From positions 62,001-126,000 of the forward strand of contig JACQFD010000002.1 in NCBI GenBank assembly GCA_016200225.1: DNA of 64,000 nucleotides. Direction: 5' to 3'. The notes beneath the pieces were generated by a model, which did no database searches, had not been told where the DNA came from, and worked only from the letters and a program-made list of their open reading frames with translations. Position 1 is the first letter of the stretch; the number at the start of each line of letters is the position of its first letter. The position numbers and the translations under genes are program-made. Positions 43,725 through 51,505 of the stretch are shown piece by piece. The stretch is from Planctomycetota bacterium. GTDB taxonomy: Bacteria > Planctomycetota > UBA1135 > JACQFD01.

Positions 43725-45161
43725 TTAAACTTCCGGCTTCGGCGCGTCGCCGATCCAGTCTTTATATTTATCGATCGCCGGATTCAAGCGATCGGCCAGA
43801 AATTCGTCGACCTGCTCCGCCGAACGGCCCGTGAACGCCGCAGGATCGGCGAGCGACGGCAGCTCATTCTTAATATGATGAAACGCGGGATCGCCTGCGA
43901 TGCGATTGAACAGATCGTTCGGCGCGCCGTCCTCTTTCACGCGCCGGATCGCCTCCATCGAATGCACGCGGATCCGCTCGTGCAGTTCCTGCCGGTCGCC
44001 GCCGCGCTTGACCGCCGCCATCAGTATATTTTCGGTCGCCATGAACGGCAATTCTTCGCGCACCCCGCGATCGACGACGCGGCGGTTTACAACCAATCCG
44101 CCGGCGATGTCGCAAACTAACAAAAGACACGCCTCCGCCGCGAGAAACGCCTCGGGGAGCGTGAGCCGCCGGTTGGCCGAATCGTCGAGCGTCCGCTCGA
44201 GCCACTGCCCCGCCGCCGTATGCGCGGCCGAATCGGAAATTGATATAACAAATCTCGCGAGGCCGTTCACGCGCTCGCTGCGCATCGGATTTCGTTTATA
44301 AGCCATCGCCGACGATCCGATCTGCGATTTTTCGAACGGCTCCTCGACTTCGCGCCGGTGTTGTAACAATCGCAGATCGCACGCGAACTTCGAACACGAA
44401 ACCGCGACGCCGACGAGCGACGATACAATATTCCAATCGAGTTTTCGGGGATACGTCTGGCCGCTCACCGCGACCGAGCGGTCGAAATTCAACGCGCGCG
44501 CGACGGAGACCTCGAGGGATTTTACTTTTAAATGATCGCCGTCGAACAATTCGAGAAAACTCGCCTGCGTGCCGGTCGTGCCCTTCACTCCTAACAATTC
44601 GAGCGACGCCGCGACGCGCGTCGTTTCGTCGAGATCATATAACAAATCCTGCGCCCAGAGACACGCGCGCTTGCCGACCGTCGTGCACTGCGCCGGTTGA
44701 AAATGAGTAAACGCGAGCGTCGCCATGTCGCGGTGCGCCGCCGCGAATTTGCCGAGGCGGTCGACGGCGTTTACAATTCGACGCGCGATCAACCGCAGCG
44801 CATCGCGCATGATAATAATATCCGCGTTATCCGTAACATAACAAGACGTGGCGCCCAGATGTATGAAGGCCTTGGCCGACGGGCATTGTTCGCCGAACGC
44901 GTACACGTGCGCCATCACGTCGTGGCGCACCTCGCGCTCGCGCGCGTCGGCGACGTCAAAATTAACATCGTCGCGCTTCGCTTCCATCTCGCGGATCGCC
45001 TCGGCCGGAATCGCGAGACCGAGATCGCGCTCGGCGCGCGCCAGTTCGATCCAGAGCGTCCGCCACGTCTGGATGCGCTTCCACGGCGAGAATAATGTTA
45101 GCATCTCGCGGCTGGCATATCGCCCCGCGAGCGGGCTTTCATAACGATCGCGATTTGGCAT
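43725..45161 (-). CDS. purB: Adenylosuccinate lyase
   Basis: 478 residues. The fumarase/aspartase signature is present as SSAMAYKRNPMRSE, with the flexible-loop serine of the family. HLGATSCYVTDNAD and AFTHFQPAQCTTVGKR are the other two conserved regions with catalytic His residues. It cleaves SAICAR to AICAR and adenylosuccinate to AMP plus fumarate in purine synthesis. Length and order are normal, close to the longer eukaryote-like form of PurB. Two short bases of the leader are AT-rich (TAATATTT-like), with no SD. Confidence 0.94.
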   Translation of the reverse strand: MPNRDRYESPLAGRYASREMLTLFSPWKRIQTWRTLWIELARAERDLGLAIPAEAIREMEAKRDDVNFDVADAREREVRHDVMAHVYAFGEQCPSAKAFIHLGATSCYVTDNADIIIMRDALRLIARRIVNAVDRLGKFAAAHRDMATLAFTHFQPAQCTTVGKRACLWAQDLLYDLDETTRVAASLELLGVKGTTGTQASFLELFDGDHLKVKSLEVSVARALNFDRSVAVSGQTYPRKLDWNIVSSLVGVAVSCSKFACDLRLLQHRREVEEPFEKSQIGSSAMAYKRNPMRSERVNGLARFVISISDSAAHTAAGQWLERTLDDSANRRLTLPEAFLAAEACLLLVCDIAGGLVVNRRVVDRGVREELPFMATENILMAAVKRGGDRQELHERIRVHSMEAIRRVKEDGAPNDLFNRIAGDPAFHHIKNELPSLADPAAFTGRSAEQVDEFLADRLNPAIDKYKDWIGDAPKPEV

Positions 45162-45238
45162 GATAATGAAGTATTTGAATTATAATCGTAAAATGAGTTT
45201 ATTCAATTATGAAATTTGCGCGCGCATCCGTCGATGCG

Positions 45239-45760
45239 TCATCCGGAGATGTTGTCGATCCACGTCGCGAGCGCGCCCGCCGCGAGCATGCAGAGCAGGC
45301 CGCCGAGGATCCGGAGCGCGATGCCCGCGGTCGTCGATCGCGCCGAGCCGATATAATGTAAACAAAAGAGCGCGACCGCGGCGCCAAACGCGTCCGTGAC
45401 GACGTCGGTCCACGACGCGGTCCGGAACGGCACGAACGCTTGATGAATTTCGTCGACCGTTCCGTACGCGGCGGCCGCGAGTACGGCGAGCGAACTATGC
45501 AATAATCCGGGCGCCGGCCGCGGCACGCGGGATGCTAATAAAAACGCGACGCCCGCCGCCCAGAATCCATAGAGCGGCGCGTGCCCCGCGTTAAACAATA
45601 CGTGCGTCGCCAGTCCCGACGGATCGTCCTTTCGCCCGGGCTGCGACGAAAGCCACGTGATCAACGCCGTCCACGACATAACGAATAATGCAAGCGTTCC
45701 CGCGCCCAGCATCCGGATTTCATGGGCGCGACTCCGAAACGCCAACGCGAGATTGCTCAC
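45239..45760 (-). CDS. VanZ-family membrane protein
   Basis: 173 residues with about five membrane spans. LSSQPGR, HAPLYGFWAAGVAFLL and YGTVDEIHQAFVPFRTASWTDVVTDAFGAAVALF are the family signature, with the acidic DE and the R-T-x-x-x-D element. VanZ proteins confer low-level teicoplanin resistance in enterococci, but the family at large has unknown function. The start overlaps the stop of the RsbW-like gene by four bases (ATGA), which suggests translational coupling. Confidence 0.9.
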   Translation of the reverse strand: MSNLALAFRSRAHEIRMLGAGTLALFVMSWTALITWLSSQPGRKDDPSGLATHVLFNAGHAPLYGFWAAGVAFLLASRVPRPAPGLLHSSLAVLAAAAYGTVDEIHQAFVPFRTASWTDVVTDAFGAAVALFCLHYIGSARSTTAGIALRILGGLLCMLAAGALATWIDNISG

Positions 45761-46254
45761 GGCGCGACTTTCTTTTTTATAACAATTCGAAGTTTATTAT
45801 TATCGGTCGTTTCGATCTGTAGTTCGTCGACGTAAATGCGGATCAGAAACAAACCCCTACCGCGCTCGTCGTCGAGCGACGGTTCGCCGAACGATTCGAG
45901 CAGCGCCTGGCTGATGGGATCGACCGAGTCGCCCGACAATTCGATCACTTCCAAATTTAATATTCCATTCTGCAACCCGGCCGTGAGCCGCATCGGCTCC
46001 TCCAGGGTCGCCGAGCCGTGTTCGACTGCATTATTACAGATCTCCGTGATGACGAGCGCCATTTCCGAAACCGCCTGCTCGGTCGCGCCGCCCAATTCGA
46101 GCCAGGCGAGCATTTTCCCGCGCGCCGCGACAACCGCCTCATACGTGCCGATCACGTCGAGTTGTAGTTTCATGATCGGGCCGCTTTTTCCGCCACCGTC
46201 GCGCGACTGCGAATCTTTAGGATCGGAATCTTTAGGATCGGATTCCACTGTCAC
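45757..46254 (-). CDS. RsbW/SpoIIAB-like histidine-kinase-type ATPase (anti-sigma factor-like)
   Basis: 165 residues from a GTG at 46254; an ATG 27 codons later is possible. The ATPase part holds the N-box ALVITEICNNAVEHGS and the G-box SLDDERGRGLFLIRIYVDEL, the HATPase_c_2 layout of RsbW anti-sigma factors and of switch kinases. The first 28 residues are hydrophilic and contain a 5-residue tandem repeat (DPKDS twice, from a 15-bp DNA repeat near 46211-46240). Its start overlaps the nadC stop by four bases (GTGA). The partner sigma factor or STAS protein is not in this window, and the fused ECF factor at 9268 is not an evident target. Confidence 0.85.
   Translation of the reverse strand: MTVESDPKDSDPKDSQSRDGGGKSGPIMKLQLDVIGTYEAVVAARGKMLAWLELGGATEQAVSEMALVITEICNNAVEHGSATLEEPMRLTAGLQNGILNLEVIELSGDSVDPISQALLESFGEPSLDDERGRGLFLIRIYVDELQIETTDNNKLRIVIKKKVAP
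46211..46240. repeat. 15-bp tandem repeat, two copies
   Basis: GAATCTTTAGGATCG is repeated head-to-tail inside the RsbW-like gene, giving DPKDSDPKDS near its N-terminus. Being three codons times five, it keeps the reading frame. Confidence 0.9.
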
Positions 46255-47171
46255 GAAATCGCCTCCACGTCGAGCGCGAGATCGATCGCGCGCGCCGAGT
46301 GCGTCAGCGCGCCGACGGAAATGCGATCGACCCCCGTTTTTGCGAATTGTAGTATATTGTCTTTTGTTATGCCGCCCGACGCCTCCAATTTTACATTTCT
46401 TCCGCGCCGCGCAATGTGTTCGCGCAGCCGCGGCACCTCGGACGCGAGCCGCTGCGGAGTATAATTATCCAAAAGTACATAATCCGCGCCCGCATCCACC
46501 GCGGCCGCGGCGCCCTCGAAATCGACGGCCTCGGCGCCGACCGTCACGCGCGCCCCCGCCGCCGCACGCGCGCGCGCGACGGTCTCGCCCGCGGACGCGC
46601 CCGACAGCGCGAAGTGATTTTCTTTAATTAACATTTGATCGAACAGACCGAACCGGTGGCGGCCGCCGCCGCCGGCGACAACGGCGCCCACTTCGAGCGC
46701 GCGCAGTCCGGGCGTGGTTTTTCGCGTATGTAACAATTCCACGGAGGGCCCCGCGGCCTCGACGAAAGCCCGCGTCATCGTTGCAATTCCGGAGAGCCGC
46801 TGCACGAAATTCAACGCCACACGCTCGCCCGATAGCAGCGCGCGCGCGTCGCCTGTTGCTTCCAATACGACCTGCCCCGGCGCCACGCGGTCGCCGTCCC
46901 GCGACATGAAAACGACCGCAAGTTTCGGATCTAACAATTCGAAAACGCGGCGCGCGACGCCGAGTCCGGCAATGATACAATTCTCACGCGACACCATTCG
47001 CGCACGCGCTTTCCGCCCGGCTGGAATGACAGCGTTTGTCGTAAGGTCACCTTTCGTCGTGAGATCGCCGATCGCAGCGTTATCCGATCCAATATCCGCG
47101 CTTCCCATGTCTTCGCGCAGGGCCGCCAAGACAGCGCTTGTGATTTCATCAATGGATGTCGGTGCCGGCAT
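46251..47171 (-). CDS. nadC: Nicotinate-nucleotide pyrophosphorylase (carboxylating)
   Basis: 306 residues from the ATG at 47171; the open frame from 47273 adds 34 residues without similarity. LHTRKTTPGLRALE holds the conserved HTRKT PRPP-binding segment. GGGGRHRFGLFDQMLIKENH and DFEGAAAAVDAGADYVLLDNYTP are the rest of the active site, with the final SGGITKDNI. It makes nicotinate mononucleotide from quinolinate and PRPP in NAD synthesis. A 5-residue repeat in its start (GDLTTKGDLTTN) shows a small local duplication. The stop overlaps the next gene. Confidence 0.93.
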   Translation of the reverse strand: MPAPTSIDEITSAVLAALREDMGSADIGSDNAAIGDLTTKGDLTTNAVIPAGRKARARMVSRENCIIAGLGVARRVFELLDPKLAVVFMSRDGDRVAPGQVVLEATGDARALLSGERVALNFVQRLSGIATMTRAFVEAAGPSVELLHTRKTTPGLRALEVGAVVAGGGGRHRFGLFDQMLIKENHFALSGASAGETVARARAAAGARVTVGAEAVDFEGAAAAVDAGADYVLLDNYTPQRLASEVPRLREHIARRGRNVKLEASGGITKDNILQFAKTGVDRISVGALTHSARAIDLALDVEAIS

Positions 47172-47208
47172 GGAGCGCCTCCGATCATACACCCCTACCG
47201 CGGACGAT

Positions 47209-47598
47209 TCATGGCGGCGCGCGCACCTTTCCCGATAACAAAACGTGCGGGGCGATTCGAAAAATCGTTCCAAAACCGAAGCCGGGAACCGCCCGCAAGT
47301 CGAGCGGCGAGATCGGAATGAAACCGTGGGCGCGCATTTTAGTATATTCGCGAGCGCGGGTCGGCCCCACTCCGGGGAGCAGAGCGATCTCGTCCTCCGA
47401 GGCCGTCAATAGATCGAGCCGCCACGGCCGACTCGCGCATCGAAAGGCCACGCGATCGAGCATCGCCGATTCTCCGCGCACGAGACAAAGCCGGAGCGCG
47501 AACACATCGAGCAGGATCGCTAGCGCGAGAAATGTGAATATGCGTTGCCCCTCCGATTGAAACGGATCCCGGAGCAACGCGATGCCGGGCAGCTTCAT
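47209..47598 (-). CDS. Membrane-anchored helix-hairpin-helix (ComEA-like) protein
   Basis: 129 residues from the ATG at 47598 (a further 20 upstream codons are open). A membrane span at about residues 18-38 (RIFTFLALAILLDVFALRLCLV) is followed by a C-terminal HhH pair (EIALLPGVGPTRAREYTKMR, DLRAVPGFGFGTIFRIAPHVL). LLPGVGPTRA is the usual HhH1 hairpin. Proteins of this form, such as ComEA, bind DNA at the membrane during uptake, and T2SS-K-like proteins have the same motif. It lies 37 bases upstream of nadC, heading the long minus-strand run. Confidence 0.75.
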   Translation of the reverse strand: MKLPGIALLRDPFQSEGQRIFTFLALAILLDVFALRLCLVRGESAMLDRVAFRCASRPWRLDLLTASEDEIALLPGVGPTRAREYTKMRAHGFIPISPLDLRAVPGFGFGTIFRIAPHVLLSGKVRAPP

Positions 47599-47711
47599 AC
47601 AAGGAACGCGCTCTATACAGAAATGCGGGCGCGAAAAATTTGTTATCGCCGGCGGCATCGCGGAAAGGTGACATTCCTGTCGCGCGAAACCGCGTCAAAC
47701 CTGTCACACGC

Positions 47712-49220
47712 GTGGCCACACTTCCGAATTCCCCGTCACACCCGATCCGCTGCGGACCGTTCAAGGTCACGCGCCGCGGCCTCGCGCGCGCCGCCGTTCT
47801 CGCGGGCGTCCACGCGGTCATCCTATTCCATATATTACAATGGAAACTTTCGGGGACGACCGTCACGCCCGTCGAACCGTCCGAGGCGGCGACGTCCATC
47901 GAGTCGGGCTACGTCAACGCGGGATTCATATTATTTGGATTATTAATATTAACGACGCTGATTTTCGGCAGGTTTTTCTGCGGCTGGGCGTGCCACGTCG
48001 TCGCGTATCAGGATCTCTGCGCGTGGTTGTTAAAGAAAATCGGACTGCGGCCCAAACCGATCCGTTCGCGATTATTAGTATTTATTCCGTTTTACGCGGC
48101 GTTCGACATGTTTCTTCGGCCGTCGATCGAAAAACTCCTGCGCGGCGGCGGCGAAACGACGTTCCAGGCGTTCGCGCTGTCCACGGATAATTTATGGGAG
48201 CGGTTTCCGGGACTGTGGATTACAATATTAACGATCGTCGTCGACGGATTTATCATCGTATGGTGGCTCGGCGCGAAGGGTTTTTGTACATACGGCTGTC
48301 CGTACGGCGCGATCTTTAATATTGCCGATCGCGCGGCGCCGGGCCGCATCCGCGTCACCGACGCGTGCAACGGCTGCGGCCACTGCACGGCCGCGTGCAC
48401 GAGCAACGTGCGCGTCCACGAGGAGGTCGCTCTTTACAAAAACGTCGTCGACGCCGGATGTATGAAATGTCTCGACTGCGTGTCGTCGTGCCCGAAGGAC
48501 GCGCTCTACTTCGGCATGGGCGCGCCGGGGCTGCTCTCGCCGCGCCCGGCGGTGAAGCCGGCGAAAGTTTATGATTTCACGTGGACGGGCGAGGTTTTCT
48601 TAGTCTTACTATTCGCCGTCGGAATTCTAACTTATCGCAATCTTTACGCGCAGGTGCCGTTCCTCCTCGCGCTTGGCGCGTCCGCCATCTTCGCGTTCTC
48701 GACCCTCGCGTTCGCCCGCATGCTGCGCTCCCCAGATTTTACATTTCAGAAGCACGTACTGCGCACCAACGGTAAATTTACCAAATCGGGCGCCGCCGCC
48801 GTCCTGATCTATCTCGCGTTCGCCGCATTCACCGTCGAATCCGCCTGCGTGCAGTTTTATACAAAAATGGGCGACCGCTGTTTTCAGATCGCGCGCCAGT
48901 CTCGCGACGGCCTCGCGCGCGACGCGAGCATGGAATATTACCAATCGGCGGAAAAGTATGGACTTTTCGGCGACAAAAACATCCAGCACGCGCTCGCTTC
49001 GATTGCTTACAATCGAGGATCCTTCGACGAAGCCGACCGCCGCCTGCGCACGACCGTAGAGCTGGATCCCCACATCGTCTCCGCGTGGATCGAACTCGCG
49101 GAAGTACAATTACGCAAAGGCGGACCAACTGCCGCAAAGCCGGTTCTCGAGCAGGCGCTTGTAGCAAATCCCGGAAATGCGGCGATTTTGGAAAAGTTAA
49201 AATTAGTGAATGGGAAATGA
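47712..49220 (+). CDS. Polyferredoxin-type membrane protein (NapH/CcoG-like) with TPR tail
   Basis: About 502 residues from a GTG at 47712 (TTG at 47640 is the alternative). Five or six membrane spans. FCGWACH near residue 92 and CTYGCPYG near residue 197 match the CxxxC-P elements of NapH/CcoG-type proteins. Two 4Fe-4S clusters follow: CNGCGHCTAAC and CMKCLDCVSSCP. After the last span (LIYLAFAAFTVESA), a soluble C-terminus of about 115 residues has TPR repeats (NIQHALASIAYNRGSFDEADRRLR, IVSAWIELAEVQLRKGGP). It probably moves electrons across the membrane; the TPRs may dock a partner. Divergent from the HhH gene. Confidence 0.85.
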   Translation: MATLPNSPSHPIRCGPFKVTRRGLARAAVLAGVHAVILFHILQWKLSGTTVTPVEPSEAATSIESGYVNAGFILFGLLILTTLIFGRFFCGWACHVVAYQDLCAWLLKKIGLRPKPIRSRLLVFIPFYAAFDMFLRPSIEKLLRGGGETTFQAFALSTDNLWERFPGLWITILTIVVDGFIIVWWLGAKGFCTYGCPYGAIFNIADRAAPGRIRVTDACNGCGHCTAACTSNVRVHEEVALYKNVVDAGCMKCLDCVSSCPKDALYFGMGAPGLLSPRPAVKPAKVYDFTWTGEVFLVLLFAVGILTYRNLYAQVPFLLALGASAIFAFSTLAFARMLRSPDFTFQKHVLRTNGKFTKSGAAAVLIYLAFAAFTVESACVQFYTKMGDRCFQIARQSRDGLARDASMEYYQSAEKYGLFGDKNIQHALASIAYNRGSFDEADRRLRTTVELDPHIVSAWIELAEVQLRKGGPTAAKPVLEQALVANPGNAAILEKLKLVNGK

Positions 49221-49256
49221 GACTTGGCGACGGCGCGGGCCTATATTAACGATATA

Positions 49257-51386
49257 CTAATAGTTATCTAATTCCACGTTCGTCGTTTTCCCCGCTTCGA
49301 CGGTGATCGTGGTTTCTTTGCCGAACCAACTCCCAATTTTACATTTACCGACGGGAACAAATGGATATTCGAATCGACCTTCGGCTAATGTTGTCATGGA
49401 GCCGTTGAAAAGATCACCATTTTCGCCCTTCCACTGAATCCTAACGTGCTTGGGCTTCTTATCCGTCTCAAGTCCGACTGAACCACCGACCGAACCGGAT
49501 TGAATATCAAAAAGGACTTCCTGCGTTTTTCCGACTATCGAAATGAACGGTCGCTCACAAGTAATCCGCTTGGGCTTGCGATCATTATCGAACAAAACCG
49601 TGCAACGATAGTCTCCCGTCATCAGATCCGTCGCCTCGCCAAGTCTAAGACGCTCGAATTTCCTATTTATTATTATCGGAATCTTCGTTCCCTTCGATGC
49701 CAGCTCGAATTCGACGGATCCGGTTTTCACCTCCTCGCCATTGATTACAAGTCGCGTTGTAACAGATACGATTTGCGGGAATTTGACACGGACGACGGTC
49801 CGCTTTCCGGCTTCCATAATCACGAACGGAACGTTAGCGTCGGTATCCAACGCTGAGGTCGATTCCATTCGCGGCCACCGGCAAAAGTACTTATACGATC
49901 CAGGCTCCACGTCATCGACGATCAATCGCCCCTTCGAATCAGGATTATACAAATTGTTCCCGCGATTCGGTGCGTACAGTTGAATTCCAATATTGGGCAC
50001 GGGATTCCCCTCCTCGTCCTCCACGACAAATTCAATACTCCCGGCGGGCGCCAATTCGATTTGAAGCGGCGTGTTTGGCTTTCGCGGATCATATTCCACC
50101 GGATCAATAGTAGTTTCCCCGAATCCGCGCGATCGAATCTTTAAAGAATAGGTTCCCTCCTTTCCGGTCGCACATTCGAATGTTCCATCCACGGAAGTTG
50201 TACAATTATCCAAATATTTCGTTTGCGGACTGAACGGAGGTGAGATTTGGATTTCAACTCTTTCCTCCATTTCGACAGTCGCGTTTGCAACGGGTCGGCC
50301 GCCTGAAGTTACAGTTCCACGGAGACGTTCTTCCGCGTCCAATTCCACTCGGATCTTGGGCGGAATATTGCTTATCTCGAAAGGACCGACAATCTTTGGA
50401 AAAAATCCCCGCGCCCAAATCGCTAGACTCGCGCGTTCAAACGGCATCGGAACGCGTCGGCTGTTCACGGCGGGTTCCGAGTCCTCGTCATCGACCGAAC
50501 CGTCCACGTCCTCAAAATTGATCGGTGTCGGCACTCGATATTCGTAGTCAAAATGCGTAATGGCCTTTCCTTTTTGATCATAAACTTCCACGATCGTCGA
50601 CGGCGCGTCTTCGGAAAGTTGAAATATAATATTCTTGGCCCGAGGAATTATGTTATAAATAGTCTTTTGCTTAAAGCTAAACTTATTATCGACGGCCATG
50701 CAACTGTACGCTTGTTCCATCACGCTGGAACAATAGCCCGCATGACTTGAGCGGAGAGACCGTCCGAAACCGCCCCCCGAATCAACAAAAACATACGCTT
50801 TTTCCGCCGACGAGCCGTTTGGATACAACACTTGAAGCACCGTGCGTTCGCCGCGGCGGCCGCCGGCAACCAACCGAACCGTCTCATGCTTGAACAGCGA
50901 GGACAGCACTATCGCTTCATCCGTCAACGCCCCGTCCGGCCGCATTCCCTCGATCCAACCATTCGTATTTGTAATGTCTACAAATTGGAAATTCCCCGCC
51001 GCGTCCGTCGGTACTTCGCGGATGCGCTTGTTCATTTCGGGGCCGGTTACTAAGAATACGCGGCCACCGGAGACGGGTTTGCCGGCGCCGTCGACGAAGG
51101 TGCCCGAGATGTTGCGGGGCGCGCGGCGGGAGGGCTCCTTTGGCGGATTTGTAATTTCATCCGCGACTTTGGTGCGCGCGGAATTCAGGACGAGCGTCGG
51201 CAGGGATGCCGGAGCGGACGCGGGCCCGCCGTCGGTCGGGCGCGCCCCGGGAGATTGAATTGTGTTATTTACAATTCCGCCGTCGGCATCGCCATGTTTA
51301 GTTATATAAATGATCAACCCCGCGAGCGCCAGAAGCGCCGCGAGCGCCCAAACGATTCGGTGTCGTCGGTCCATTTCCGGCGTCAT
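49257..51386 (-). CDS. Single-span protein with carboxypeptidase-regulatory-like ectodomain, paralogue A
   Basis: 709 residues. One membrane span at about 10-28 (IVWALAALLALAGLIIYIT), a Pro/Ala-rich linker, then beta-rich repeats of the carboxypeptidase-regulatory/Cna-B type (NISGTFVDGAGKPVSGGRVFLV, LRGTVTSGGRPVANATVEM, IEFVVEDEEGNPVPNIGIQLY). The end GKETTITVEAGKTTNVEL is shared with the next gene. It lacks the sigma domain of the gene at 9268 but has the same span-plus-repeats plan. Most of it would be outside the inner membrane. A role in sensing or adhesion is inference. It follows paralogue B by 119 bases. Confidence 0.85.
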   Translation of the reverse strand: MTPEMDRRHRIVWALAALLALAGLIIYITKHGDADGGIVNNTIQSPGARPTDGGPASAPASLPTLVLNSARTKVADEITNPPKEPSRRAPRNISGTFVDGAGKPVSGGRVFLVTGPEMNKRIREVPTDAAGNFQFVDITNTNGWIEGMRPDGALTDEAIVLSSLFKHETVRLVAGGRRGERTVLQVLYPNGSSAEKAYVFVDSGGGFGRSLRSSHAGYCSSVMEQAYSCMAVDNKFSFKQKTIYNIIPRAKNIIFQLSEDAPSTIVEVYDQKGKAITHFDYEYRVPTPINFEDVDGSVDDEDSEPAVNSRRVPMPFERASLAIWARGFFPKIVGPFEISNIPPKIRVELDAEERLRGTVTSGGRPVANATVEMEERVEIQISPPFSPQTKYLDNCTTSVDGTFECATGKEGTYSLKIRSRGFGETTIDPVEYDPRKPNTPLQIELAPAGSIEFVVEDEEGNPVPNIGIQLYAPNRGNNLYNPDSKGRLIVDDVEPGSYKYFCRWPRMESTSALDTDANVPFVIMEAGKRTVVRVKFPQIVSVTTRLVINGEEVKTGSVEFELASKGTKIPIIINRKFERLRLGEATDLMTGDYRCTVLFDNDRKPKRITCERPFISIVGKTQEVLFDIQSGSVGGSVGLETDKKPKHVRIQWKGENGDLFNGSMTTLAEGRFEYPFVPVGKCKIGSWFGKETTITVEAGKTTNVELDNY

Positions 51387-51505
51387 CGTACCCTCGGATT
51401 CGAGAAACCATCAACAGACAACCATCCGCATCCGCGACATTGCTTCGCGCGACGAACATGGGCGACGCAGCGCGCGCAACGCCGAGAGCGCGGACTCAAG
51501 GAATT

